NCBI GenBank assembly: GCA_023548195.1
Contig: JAJHZJ010000419.1
Location: forward strand, 3,364,273 to 3,428,272
Length of the DNA stretch: 64,000 nucleotides
Origin: Bettongia penicillata ogilbyi
Lineage: Eukaryota > Chordata > Mammalia > Diprotodontia > Potoroidae
Direction of reading: 5' to 3'
The translations under genes and the position numbers were made by a program. This document shows, piece by piece, positions 53,723-64,000 of this stretch. How positions within the stretch are numbered: position 1 is the stretch's first letter; each line of letters starts with the position of its first letter. A model generated the notes under the pieces. It was not told the DNA's origin, did no database searches, and saw only the letters and a program-made list of their open reading frames with translations.

Positions 53723-54444
53723 GATCCCCGTATCACTAGAGAAACACTGCTTTAGCTCACCCGGGGTACGGTAGAAGGCTCAGAGACTGAATATATCACT
53801 AGACCAGATGCCGTGACTGTTGGATAACAATTTTTTGTAAGTTTAAGAAAGAAGTGTTTTTGCTTGATGCAGACCTTTTGAATGAGATCCCCATTTTATT
53901 TCTTAAATAATTTTTTTCTAACTTGAATTACCTAAAGTTGCCTGAAATACTAAAGGCCTATATAATTATTTATTAAACCACCCAGAAGTCATAGACCTAA
54001 AAAATTTCTCTTGAGTTACCTAAAGAAACAGGTTGTGTCTGTTACAACTCTAATGATTTTTGATTGCGAAGATCTTTGTATGGGCTTATTTTTTATAATA
54101 GCTGACATGTTGAATAAAGCAACCAGCTTATTCCCCTATCTCTGTTCTCTACCCCACAAGATAGTGGAACGATCTGCTTTGAAGGAAAACATGACCACTT
54201 CCTGGCCTTTGAAAACTACAAAGACCTTTGATGTAAAAGTGCACACAAGGCATCATAAAGTGACCTCATAGGAAAATTCTAATAATGGAGAACAGCTTCT
54301 TTTCATTTTCATTGAGACTTTTATTTCTGCTTTACAGAGCTTGAAACTCAACACACCAACATTTTCAGCACATCTGTTTCCTCTTGAAAAGGGTTCACCA
54401 AGAGAGTTTCCCTATGGTTATTTTTATGCTGAAAAAGTATGTAA
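53723..54444. other. no recognisable feature
   Basis: Unassigned. The 86-codon plus frame at 54,011-54,271 has no recognisable domain. Confidence 0.35.
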
Positions 54445-54525
54445 ATGCGCGTATGTGCGTGCACGCGCACACACACATGCACACGCGCGCGCACGCGCAC
54501 CCACACATACACACACACACACAGC
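54445..54525. repeat. alternating purine-pyrimidine tract (Z-DNA-prone)
   Basis: 54,445-54,500 alternates R-Y perfectly for 56 bases with many CG steps (for example tgcacgcgcac and acacgcgcgcgcacgcgcac). It is followed by a (CA)n run to about 54,523. Frames on this strand with His/Thr/Ala repeats are artefacts of it. Confidence 0.95.
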
Positions 54526-55289
54526 CTTTAACCAAAGCGTTAATCTTAGAAGCCGCTTTTTATCCTATTAAGTCTCTGGTGTGAACCTTAGCATCCTCAG
54601 GCCCTTTTCTACCTCTCCGACATGTGCCTATGGAAGCAGAATGGTTCTTCATAGACCATGGGCCATTTTGGGGGGGTTTAGGTGGGTTATTATTTGTAGT
54701 TTCTTTTGTTTTGTTTTTGGTCCTAGAATTCATCACTAAATGGCCAGCCTAATTAATAGTAATGACCCTTCCTACGCTTAGATAGGCTGGTCCTTGGCAA
54801 ATAGGACTGCTATGTTTGCTGGGCCATATTCAAAACAATTTCAGCATTGTGGAGTGTGCCAAGACTTGCCCTTAGCTGATAAGACTTTGGAGAATCCAGG
54901 TTCACCTCCATGCCATAACAAGGCATTAGAATAGGACTTTATGGAGGACTTTGATGTACTGTAGCCCAACTGTGAGCAGATTGCAACACAGAACAAACAA
55001 TTGCAAGGAAAGACCAAAGCTTAAAAATGCCATTAAAGGTTTATGATCAGAAGTAGAAGATGAGTTGGTCATATGACAAGAACAGGATAACCACTGGACT
55101 GACCCACTTGTATGTTTCTAGTGTTGGGAAAGCAAGGAAGGCAATCTACATCTTGCCTAGATTGATTCTCTGTGGTAAATGATTTAGTGGACATGGACAA
55201 GAATGGTATGGGATGGGAGGCACAGTTGGATTAAAATAGGCACCAAAAATAGAATTAAAGCTTATAAATAATTTTAGAGCCCATCAAGT
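54526..55289. other. no recognisable feature
   Basis: Unassigned sequence, no family signature. Confidence 0.35.
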
Positions 55290-55405
55290 CAATTCTGCCA
55301 TTTTCCAGAGGAGGAAACTGAAGCCATTGAAAGTTAAATGACTTACCCAAGGTTCTACAGCCAGCAGATGTCTGAGGCAGGTTTTGAACTTTTTGCATCC
55401 AAACG
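55290..55405 (-). mobile_element. MIR-type SINE fragment
   Basis: 'ccagaggaggaaactgaagc', 'gacttacccaaggttctaca', 'tgtctgaggcaggttttgaa'. Confidence 0.75.
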
Positions 55406-55659
55406 GTCATCTTTTTTATTCTATTTACATTAATATTGTTGGGCTCCAATATTTAATTAACATATGAGTATTGAGTTTTTGCTACTCTAAGGTAGATGAA
55501 AATGGTTTCACCAAAATATTCACAGAATTGTACTATGGTATGGTCTATTTCAGTTTACATGGGGTTCCCCTGGATCCTCCACAGGTTGTATCCATACATA
55601 TGAGTTCCCAGGAAGATAGGGGTTCAGATCTGTTCTCTGCTTAGGAAACTTTAAAACCA

Positions 55660-55825
55660 TATATCCATGTATATATATATATATATATATGCATATATAC
55701 TTTGTTTATATATTATATGTATATACATAAACGTATGTATGGCATGTATATATATGTGTGTGATGTGCATATGTGTATATATGTATATTATATGTATATA
55801 TGTGTGTATGTATATATTTTGTTGG
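55660..55825. repeat. TA/TG-rich simple repeat
   Basis: About 165 bases of (TA)n, tatgtata, gtgtgtatg. Minus-strand Ile/Tyr/His frame is an artefact. 55,826-56,334 following it is unassigned. Confidence 0.9.
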
Positions 55826-56334
55826 TTGATATGATTATTTTTCACCATCATGGGAGGTGGTCAAGGGAAAGATGAAAACTTAGTCACTGAAGGTGCTGGA
55901 CTAGGGAGCTCTAGTGTCTCTCCTACATCTAAGGTGCCATGATCTGAGCCAGTGAAGAATACTATTGAAGACACTGGCAGAGATATATTACTTACTCTCC
56001 CAGAAAACACAGAGCATTGTAGAACATTGTCCTTGTTTGCTTTCAGGAATCAAACCATGCTTAAATTACATTTTTGTCTGTTTCAGAACTCACATAATAT
56101 TGTATTCATAAAGTCTCTCTTGCTTGTATCTTGCTCTAATTATAAATGGTTTGTTGGAGTTACTAGGGAGAGACCAGGAACCACCTCCTTCAGTTCCCCA
56201 TACATGATTCCACCCTCAGAACTCCAGGATCTTTTCTAATTCCAAAAAGGGAGAGGAAGAAGCATTCATTACCATATGAAGGGAAAAGATCTATATAGTT
56301 GTCTTGCTATGACTGTAACAGCTTATGGTAGAAT

Positions 56335-56590
56335 CCCCTAATAATAGCTATATAGGGCTTTAAGGTTTACAAAGCACTTTACATTCATTATCTCATTTGA
56401 TTCTCACAACAACCCTATGAGATAGGTGCTATTATTATTACCCCATTTTACAGAAGAAGAAACTTAGAAAGAGAAAGATTAAGTGACTTGCCCAGGATCA
56501 CATAACAGAGAAGTATCTGAGGCAAGATTCAAAGCCAGGAATTCCTGTCTCCATATCCAGTGCTTTGTCCACTATATAGCACTGTGGTCT
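56335..56590 (-). mobile_element. MIR/MAR-type CORE-SINE
   Basis: 'gggctttaaggtttacaaag', 'gattctcacaacaaccctat', 'agtgacttgcccaggatcac', 'cagtgctttgtccactatat'. Well preserved. Confidence 0.85.
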
Positions 56591-56629
56591 TCATAACTCT
56601 TCCATAGTCTAAATTGGGTTAGTCCAACT

Positions 56630-56848
56630 AAGCACCATGTTGGAAATCATAAAAGGACATTTAATCTTCCCTGGTTTCCTTCAAAATTCTGCTCAAATTT
56701 CATCTTCATCAAGGGGCCTTTCCCAGTCCTTCCTACTACTGTGCCCTATGAGATGTCCTTCAGTTTATTCTGCGTTTACATATTTGTATGTTATCTCTCC
56801 CATTAGAAAATGAGCTCATTGAAGGTAGGAAGCAACTTGAGAAAACGT

Positions 56849-56885
<37 letters not shown>

Positions 56886-56955
56886 TATGCAGCGTTTTTT
56901 GAGTCTTTTTGTATTCCCAGTACCTCTGGCACTTAATAAATGCTTAATTAATTCC
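56630..56955 (+). mobile_element. L2 3' end with (CA)n
   Basis: 'tccctggtttccttcaaaat', 'cctttcccagtccttcctac', 'tcccattagaaaatgagctc', a (CA)n run (about 56,852-56,881), then 'ttcccagtacctctggcact' and 'taataaatgcttaatt'. Confidence 0.8.
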
Positions 56956-56956
56956 T

Positions 56957-57035
56957 TTGTAATCCTGCACATTTTGTTTTGTGCATTTTAAACATTTTTC
57001 TGAAAAGGGAGCTATAGACTCTTGCCAGCCTGTTA
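56957..57035 (+). mobile_element. hAT-like non-autonomous element (family 2), partial
   Basis: 'cctttgtaatcctgcacatt', 'gtgcattttaaacatttttc', 'tgaaaagggagctatagact'. Confidence 0.55.
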
Positions 57036-57505
57036 AGGGACAATCTCCTGTACATGTTCACAATTTCCAATTAATCAAGAAAAATTTATGCAAAATGGAG
57101 GTACTGAGGTGAAGTTTGCATGATAGAAAAGGGCATTTTGGCAGATGTGAGGTGAAAGACGTAGGTGACACCAAGAAAAAAATACAGAGATGGAATGAAA
57201 AGAGATTTTCTTGGATGGAGCAAAAGGAGTTGGCAAAAGAATAGTAGAAAATACAAAAGAAATGTAAAACATGCCTTTGGAGGAGAGCTTTGAGGCCCCA
57301 AGTGGAGAATTTGAAAATCACTCTGTAGATAACCATTGGAGGTAATCCTATCTCTGCAGTATGTCCCAGCAATGGTAGCAACCAAACCTGATGCATAAAC
57401 AAGAGAATTTTGTTTCCTTCTTTTAACTGGAATGGAGAAAGCCAACAATCTCCAACAAGCACCAGCTTCACTTCTGGGAAACATCAGGACATGGAGCCAG
57501 AAGCT
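57036..57505. other. unassigned; two overlapping minus frames
   Basis: Minus frames of 137 and 141 codons (57,471-57,058 and 57,511-57,086) are the longest non-repeat frames in the window. Both are rich in F, L, S and C, overlap in different registers, and show no motif I recognise. Probably chance in purine-rich sequence. Confidence 0.3.
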
Positions 57506-57509
57506 GGGC

Positions 57510-57680
57510 ATAGTAGGAAAAATGGAGGTCTGGGAGTCAAGTACTAAATGTGAGTCTTGATTTTCTCATTAATTTTTTACATGACTGAAGAAGTTGACTT
57601 CTTCTATAGGCGGGAGTTTTCTCAGCTATCAAATGAGGAGGTTGGAGCAGATGAATTTTGAGATCTCGTAGCTTTCCTGC
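57510..57680 (+). mobile_element. MIR-type SINE fragment
   Basis: 'ggtctgggagtcaagtacta', 'gggagttttctcagctatca', 'gaggaggttggagcagatga'. Confidence 0.55.
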
Positions 57681-57889
57681 TCCATGATGAAGATACTAGT
57701 GTTTATAAAAGGACATTACAGAGTTCTCTGGTCAGAGCACTGAACATCTGGTAGGTAGGAGGTAATGGTTGAAACTTTCAGATACAAATTCAGATAAATG
57801 TTGGTGGACTTAAAAAATAATGTAATAGGAGATAAGTAGTTGAGGAATACATTGTGGCATAGTGAATATAGAGCTAGCCTCAAAGCTAA

Positions 57890-58095
57890 GAATAACAAAG
57901 TGCTTTATAAACATTATCTCATTTTATCCTCAGGGCAATCCTGAGAAGTAGGTACTATTATCATCTCTGTTTTTCAGATGTGGAAACTGAGGCAGGCAGA
58001 GATTAAGTGATTTGCCCAGAGTTAATAAGCGTCTGAGGCCAGATTTCAACTTTTGTCTTCCTGACACAAGATCTAGAGCTCTGTCCAGCTCTGCT
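57890..58095 (-). mobile_element. MIR/MAR-type CORE-SINE
   Basis: 'aacaaagtgctttataaaca', 'cagatgtggaaactgaggca', 'taagtgatttgcccagagtt', 'gatctagagctctgtccagc'. Confidence 0.8.
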
Positions 58096-59512
58096 TCTGA
58101 CACGTGACTCTATGTTATACGACTCTAGAAAAGGTACTTAACTTCTCAGTGTCTCCAGATAATGCTGTAAGACACTAAATTGTACAGAAGTATGGGAAAT
58201 ATTTTAGACCCATATTTTATTTAAACCCCTGGTTTATTTCAATTAGTACTATTTAGTTGAGTTTGATTCCACAGTGGCAATGATTATACTGTTGTACTTG
58301 TCTGTGAACATACAGTTAGTTAATCTCACACTTGCTTGTCACAGGAAGCTAGCTAGAGGGCCACCACTCTCTTTTTGCCTGATGAATAATGACCAAGTCC
58401 AATGTGGTGGAGGTGACTCAACAATATGGAAATCCCCTAGCAATTTTTGATTGCCCCTCCACCTTTGTCCCTTAGTTGGGGTAATAGGCCCATGGCACTT
58501 GGCCAGGAGATTTTCTGAGCACTTGACCAACAGGTGACCCTATTTTTGTTTTGTTGGAACTACTGACAGCCCTCTGTTGTCCAGCTTGGGGTCAGTGAAT
58601 AGTCATGAGTTCTGCCCATATTTGGATGTGCTCTACTAGTCACTGACCAGAGGCAGGAACTAAAACTTCTCCTTGAAGGTCAAAATATAGGTCTGTCAAC
58701 CAGTGAGACTTTGTCATTTACTTCACGTCCTTTTATCAAGTTCTGTAGCACTAAAGCCCTGGAGAAGAGGGGGCATCTCAGATAGTGAGGAAGAGCTGCC
58801 GTCCACTTCATTAGAGGGTCTATGGTTCATTTAGTCAAGTGCTATTGGCTAGGTGTTCTGCATCAGTTTCTTTTATTCTAGATTGGACAGTTTGGGGCCT
58901 TATAGAAGGTGTTGATTTACATTGGCAGAAATAGTCTTAAACAAGGAGCTTCCTACATGCTGAAATAACAGTTCTGATTAAAAAAATAATAATTGATATA
59001 ATTCTAGCTTGGAATCATTAATTCTGCCCATCCTAATTATAATCAGTTGGACTCCTGAGGTGATGAAACAGCAGTGCATTACTTTCCAGTTCTAGTAAAA
59101 TATACAGTCATCACTTCCTGTAGCCAAAAGAAAAGCAATTCTAATTGAAGTGCCACCATTTTTCAATTACAGTGACTTTTAGCAGAGAAAACCTGATGCT
59201 GCAGTTCTGAAATTTGTCTGGTTTCACTTATTATGCTAAGATATGGAGGTAACTCATACAACCAGATTTCTGTAGCGAAATTTGAAACAGGCAACACAGT
59301 GGGAATTCTGGGTAAGAAAAACAGAAATAAGGAAATAAGTAAGGAGCTTGTCTCTTTCTCAAATACTTCACAGATAAAAATAATTTTATGTCTTTGAAAC
59401 TATCAGCATTTTGTAACTCAAGAAATAATTGGCTACCTGATATTATACAAAAAGTATATTTTCATAAGCAATTTAGTGGTACGAAGGAGAGTACTTTATG
59501 TAAATATTTAAT
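58096..59512. other. repeat-poor stretch, unassigned
   Basis: 1.4 kb with no clear family signature (a MIR scrap may lie at 58,100-58,180). 58,880-59,310 looks like unique sequence and is a candidate for conserved non-coding DNA. Confidence 0.35.
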
Positions 59513-59514
59513 CA

Positions 59515-61085
59515 ATTAGTAAAATTTTATTAAATGCCTATCATGTACCTGGGCATGAGGCAATTTCTACCCTCTAGGAGCTCACAATGTAATGGAGGAG
59601 ACAACAGGTATATAAAAACAAGTTGTATGCAAGATAAGTAAGAAATAATTAATAGAGGGAAATCACTGGAATTACAAGGGTCTGGGAAGGTCTGTAGAAG
59701 GTGGGATTTTAATTGGGACTTAGAGAAAGTCAGGGAGATCAATAGAACAGAGGAGGAAGAACATTCTAGGCATGGGGGACAACCAGAGGAAAAGAGAGAT
59801 GGAATATTTTGTTCATAGAAAAGGAGGTCAGTATCACTGGGTCAAAGAATATGTGGCTGGGAGAAAGGTAGAAGGAGACAGGAAAAGTAGGAGGGGTCTA
59901 TGTTTTGAAGGGCTTTGAATGCCAATTACATCATTTGCATTTGCTCCTGGAGGCCATAGGGGAGCCACTGGAGTTTATTGAATAGGGGGTGACACAGACA
60001 GACCTGCACTTTTAGAGAATCACTTTGGTGGCTGAATGGAAGATGGATTGGAGTGGGGAGAGACTTGAGACAAGCAGACCTGCCAGCAGATTATTGCAAT
60101 AATCCAGACCTGATGTGATAAGGGTCTGCAGTAGAGGGGTGTTTGTATCAGAGAAGATATTTTGTATCAGAGAAGTATGTTTGAGAGATGTTGCAAAAGT
60201 AAAATCAACAGTCCTTGGTACCAGCTTGGCTGTGGGGAGAAGGTGAGAGATAATGACTAGTCAGATTGACTGGTTGTGAGCCTATGGGATAGAGGATGGT
60301 GTTGCCCTGAGTGGGTTTAGGGGAAAAATATGGATATGTTTAGTTTAAAATGTCCACTGGACATCCAGTTTGAGATGTGTGAAAGGCAATTGGAGAAGTA
60401 AGATTGGACATGAGATGAGAGGCAGGAAAGGTAGGTTTGTGAATCATTAGCACTGAGGAAGTAATTAAACCCATGGGAGGTGAGGAGATCATTATGTGAG
60501 GTAGTATGGAGGGAGAAAAGAACAGGACACAGGACTGAAGGTGGAGGGACACCTATGATTAGAGGCGGTGATCTGATAAAGATCCTTCAAAGAAGGATGA
60601 GGAGTTGGCATATAGGTAAGAGTGTGACATCCCAAAAACCTTGAGAGAAAAGAGTATCAAGGAAGAGAGAGTGGTCAACAAGAAAGACTGCAGAGAGGTC
60701 AAGGAGAATGAAGACTGAGAAAAGACCACTGGATTTAGCAATTTAGAGATCTTTAGTAACTTTGGAGAGAGCAGTGTCAGTGGAATGAGCAGGTAGAAGA
60801 GTTAGCCTCAGTAAGGGGTAAGGTTGTCTCTACATGTGAGACAGGGATGAAGGAGGTGAAAGGCATGTGAATAAATATGAGATGAGGAAGGGGGAGCTCC
60901 TGAGGAATGGCCTAAAATACAAGGCAAAGCCTTTAACTGAAAGGGTGAGGAAGGAGGAAATATGGGAGAGTTGAGGAGGGTTGAAAAGATATGAAAGAGC
61001 CACTGTGAAGAGTGGGATAGAGAGGTAATAACAGTTATGGAAAGTTGCCTAGCAGTAGTGAGGGCCCACTTAAGACTGTGTAACA
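59515..61085 (-). mobile_element. L2 LINE, RT domain to 3' end
   Basis: About 1.57 kb continuous antisense L2, the longest uninterrupted copy here. In order: 3' tip 'ttattaaatgcctatcatgt', 'gagctcacaatgtaatggag', 'gagccactggagtttattga', 'ctgccagcagattattgcaa', 'ccactggacatccagtttga', a degenerate YADD box SANDSQ (about 60,438-60,455), 'gcagagaggtcaaggagaat' and 'aactttggagagagcagtgt'. A local duplication of 'tttgtatcagagaag' is at 60,143 and 60,162. Many stops; the short minus frames here are its remains. Confidence 0.85.
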
Positions 61086-61294
61086 TAAATCTGTATTCGA
61101 CTCAATCAGACTGATTCAGCAATTTTCTCCACCTTTGTTAAGCAGTACATGTGTAGGAACAAAAGTGATGAATGGTGGGTGAGATTCGAATTGGGAATTC
61201 AAACTTGGGCGGGGGGTTAATTGGTGAAATCATAAGGAGGCTAGGAATTCAAGAGAGGACAGTGTAGAATTAATGTTTACTACTTTTAGAATTT
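61086..61294. other. no recognisable feature
   Basis: Unassigned; a G-rich run 'gggcggggggttaattgg' is at 61,208-61,225. Confidence 0.35.
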
Positions 61295-61430
61295 TAACAG
61301 TAAGAAAGGACCTATTTTTACAGAGGAAGAACTGAGCTCTAGAGAAGGTGACTCAAGTTTATACTGATAGTAGATAGCTGAGTTAGGCGTTTACCCTAGG
61401 TCTTCTGAACCAAGTCCTAGATTCCTTGTC
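61295..61430 (-). mobile_element. MIR-type SINE fragment
   Basis: 'tacagaggaagaactgagct', 'gagaaggtgactcaagttta', 'accctaggtcttctgaacca'. Confidence 0.55.
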
Positions 61431-62175
61431 ACTAAACCAAGGCCATTTCTTCTTTGCACTCTGCTTAGCAATCCAGAAGAAAGAATTGGGAGCAGGAGGA
61501 CAGGAACAAGGGAAGGTTGGTTTTCTCCCCAAAATGTCAAACCTTTTGCAATCCTGTCTGGAATGACTTTAGAATTTGACTTTGGCACATCCTGGATCAA
61601 ATTCAAATCCCCTTTTGCAAAGTTCTAGAGGGAGCATGTTATATTCCTAATTAGAAGATAATTGCAGAAATGCGCATGGAAATGAATTAAAAATCCACAG
61701 ATTCATGGAAGAAAGACTGGAACATAAAAAAGGTTACCATGTAATTATATGGACTGCATCAATTTAAGTTCTGCTAAAGGTGATTGGCTCCATTCAGTTT
61801 CTCCGGTCTGATTAGAATAAAAGTCCACATAATTTGAATGGTCCAGTGCTAGTTTGCAGGAGCTTGATGGGAATTTTCTAATGCTAACTCAGATAACAGG
61901 CTACTAGGGAAGTGGTCTTTTATTGAGGTACCCTTGAAGGGGAGAAAAGCTATGAAGGAGCTGCAATTCAGAAAACAACCATTAGATGGCAGTAGAGAGG
62001 AAAAGCCAGCAGGTAACACATCAGCTAAAGTTCAGTGGAGAAAGAGGTCAAGTTGAAGACATTAGCAATTCAGCTAAAAGAACAGCCATTAGCAGCTTTT
62101 AGACGTTGTTCCAGCTGGGGCTAGGAACTTTAGCTGGCCAGTATATGTAAACTAAACTCTCTCCCTACCACTAAC
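61431..62175. other. repeat-poor stretch, unassigned
   Basis: No family signature. 61,660-61,870 has the look of unique sequence. Confidence 0.35.
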
Positions 62176-62179
62176 AAAC

Positions 62180-62400
62180 TAAAAAATCCTGCCAAAAGTC
62201 CCACTTTTTTGTTAATTACTTTCTATTAATCCTGTATATAATTTGCATCGTCTATTTTTGTTCACATATCGCCTTTCCTGATAGATTTTAAGGTCTTTGA
62301 AAGTAGGGACTGACTTTTGCGTCTTTTTTATCCCCAGCACTTAGCAAAGTGCCTGGCACATAGTAGGCACTTAATCAATATTGATTGGTTGATTGGCATG
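62180..62400 (+). mobile_element. L2 3' end
   Basis: 'taattactttctattaatcc', 'gatagattttaaggtctttg', 'cagcacttagcaaagtgcct' and 'ggcacatagtaggcacttaa', then 'tcaatattgattggttgatt'. Confidence 0.9.
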
Positions 62401-64000
62401 TATGTGCCTTCTTCTACTGGTGGTGAGGGGATTTGTGGGAGAGTGTACCTCTCTGTACATAGGAAGAATTTATTTGTTATTTATCTGGTATAATTAAATG
62501 TGTTTTATTTTGAATTGTTGTGCTTTATGGTGTGGTCTAGTAAGAGAAACACAGGTGAGTTCTTAGGAGCTGTGGCTTTGAGTAGATGTGGACACACAAG
62601 TGCTTAGCTGTGGTACCACTTCAGTGTGGTAGGGTTGAGGTTGGAATGGGCTTGATTCCAGTCTTCTCTTTAGTTCCAGTTGAGTGCTGGGATCAAACAA
62701 ATCATATACAAGTCATTGAACAGTTTACAAAAAGATATACTTTGCCTTAACAGAGCAAGGATATGCAACAAAGATGGAGCCATCAGTATTAGTCAGTAAA
62801 CATTTATCCATCTCCTACTATATGCCAGACTTTTAGCTTCTCTGACCATACCCTTCCCCTAATAGAAACATGTCTGGTCAGTAGGGAAGGTGACTCAAGT
62901 GTTCTTCAAAATCCATGGAGTCAGAAGAGACTTGAGTCCACTTGAGTAGATGGGACTTTTTATGCCCTTAGGTGAAACCAAGGGAGACACAGGCCAATAC
63001 AGTCCCAGAGACAGCATTGTTGCCTTTTAGGGGAAACTAATGCCTATTACAGTAAAAAGAGAACACTCCTATAATGAGAGGGGATGGGCTTTACAGCCAT
63101 AGATATGATTAAGAAAATATACTACAGGGTATGATATGACTCTAAGCATTGTGATAACAAAAAGAATCTTCAGAAATAACATTCTCATGAATTTGGCTAA
63201 CTTTTAAAGGAAGACTTTACTGATATTTTTCCTTTGTAAAAATTATAAAACATTTTTACATATTCAAAGTTCATTAGCACATCAAATCAACATCATATAA
63301 TGGGTTTTCATCCTAGACTTACTCATCAAATTAGCATAACAGTCAAGGGCACTATAGCTTTCATTTAAAATTTATTAAAATCAACAAGAATTTGGTCTAA
63401 AGAGAAAAGAAAATTAAGTAAGATTTTGGGCCACATGTCCTTTGCTTCTTCTCCTTAACGAAACTTACTGACCAGTTAATGGAAATCAGAATTGGAAAAA
63501 AAAAAGCTTGACAAAGCCAGTTCTTGGCATGATGGTACCATAGCTGCCGTTGTTGTAGAACAAAGATGATCATTTTTGCAAACATCATCCTCTGTCTTCT
63601 CAGATTGATCAGTCTAGGTTTTTACTCTCTATATGCTACTCCACTGAAAACTTAATTTAGTGTTCAGTGCCCTTAAGGCATTATGCCATGAAATGAAATG
63701 GAAAAAAGTCATTATAACTAAATTGTCCACTTGGCTGATCAACCTTGTTATTCCAAACAAGAAACATTCAAAACCTGGTGAAGTATAGCTAACTTTCATT
63801 ATTTCACTGTATTTTATCCTTTAGTGGTTTGACAGACCCATGGTCTCATCAATATGATCAGTTACTCTCCCATTTTATCAATGTCTGAGTGATTTGTTTC
63901 CATGGTCTTCCATAAGTGCTCCCTACAAGAACCTCCACCTGGCAACGCTACGGACACCTTCCTCTGACACCTGTATTTTCTTACTCTTGTATAACCCATG
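62401..64000. other. repeat-poor stretch to window end
   Basis: Only a short antisense L2 tip at about 62,785-62,835 ('gtcagtaaacatttatccat', 'ctactatatgccagact'). The rest shows no family signature, RNA gene or convincing frame. Confidence 0.35.

Noticed and set aside
54341..54584. His/Thr/Ala-repeat frames
   Set aside because: They are readings of the CA/CG microsatellite.
57058..57511. Two overlapping minus frames of 137 and 141 codons
   Set aside because: They overlap in different registers, consist mostly of F/L/S/C from purine-rich plus-strand sequence, and show no motif, so I treat them as chance.
60143..60176. Direct repeat tttgtatcagagaag as a CRISPR-like or regulatory repeat
   Set aside because: Only two adjacent units inside an L2 copy; a local slippage duplication.

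Overview
This window is AT-rich vertebrate nuclear DNA, almost certainly from a marsupial. I infer this from the repeats: many CORE-SINEs carrying the core 'ctgtgtgacc..gggcaagtcacttaacc', marsupial-type L1 3' ends, an ORF1-only half-L1 (HAL1), long L2 and CR1/L3 copies, RTE/BovB remnants, and palindromic mariner-like and hAT-like MITEs. I did not see the tRNA-type SINE that is abundant and recent in the South American opossum, which weakly favours an Australasian marsupial. I found no functional protein-coding gene, tRNA, rRNA or CRISPR array. The reading frames present are remnants of mobile elements, one processed pseudogene, or chance. The window therefore looks intergenic or intronic.

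Layout. 1-2.8 kb: an L1 3' scrap and a processed pseudogene of ATP5PF (mitochondrial ATP synthase coupling factor 6, minus strand) with a 12-bp target-site duplication, then L2 scraps. 2.8-6.7 kb: BovB 3' end, SINE, and a CR1/L3 copy split by about 1.2 kb of unidentified sequence. 7.0-8.34 kb: a near full-length 7SL (SRP) RNA retropseudogene whose 3' end was hit by a 5'-truncated L1 with a 16-bp duplication; the last 203 codons of L1 ORF2 are still open. 8.8-9.6 kb: a perfect 27-bp fold-back and an RTE endonuclease remnant. 10.5-12.7 kb: a hAT-like MITE, L2 tips and SINEs. 12.77-15.56 kb: a full-length HAL1 on the minus strand, complete from the GGGGAGGAGCCAAGATGG start (YY1 motif) through a GC-rich 5' UTR, a broken ORF1 and a G-rich 3' UTR to poly(A). 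It sits inside a SINE and has a 13-bp duplication.

15.6-34 kb is mostly nested SINE, L2, CR1, L1 and MITE remnants; the clearest single insertion is a full-length SINE at 26,393 with a perfect 13-bp duplication. 34-52 kb holds several L2 copies, including one (38.8-40.4 kb) that still shows the reverse-transcriptase VPQGS motif and a degenerate YADD box, and one (50.3-51.4 kb) with a 5' inversion typical of twin priming. It also holds hAT-like elements, one split by a SINE. 52-64 kb has CR1, SINEs, a 56-bp perfectly alternating purine-pyrimidine tract, and a 1.6-kb L2 copy at 59.5-61.1 kb. Long repeat-poor stretches (roughly 20.5-22.0, 28.7-29.6, 49.7-50.2, 58.1-59.5, 61.4-62.2 and 62.8-64.0 kb) contain nothing I can assign; some may be conserved non-coding DNA.

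The elements do not act as a pathway. They form a record of successive insertion: L2, CR1 and MIR-type elements as the old layer, SINEs, MITEs and hAT elements inserted into these, and L1, HAL1 and two retrotransposed host transcripts (ATP5PF mRNA and 7SL RNA). All family names come from recognition by eye, not from a database search.
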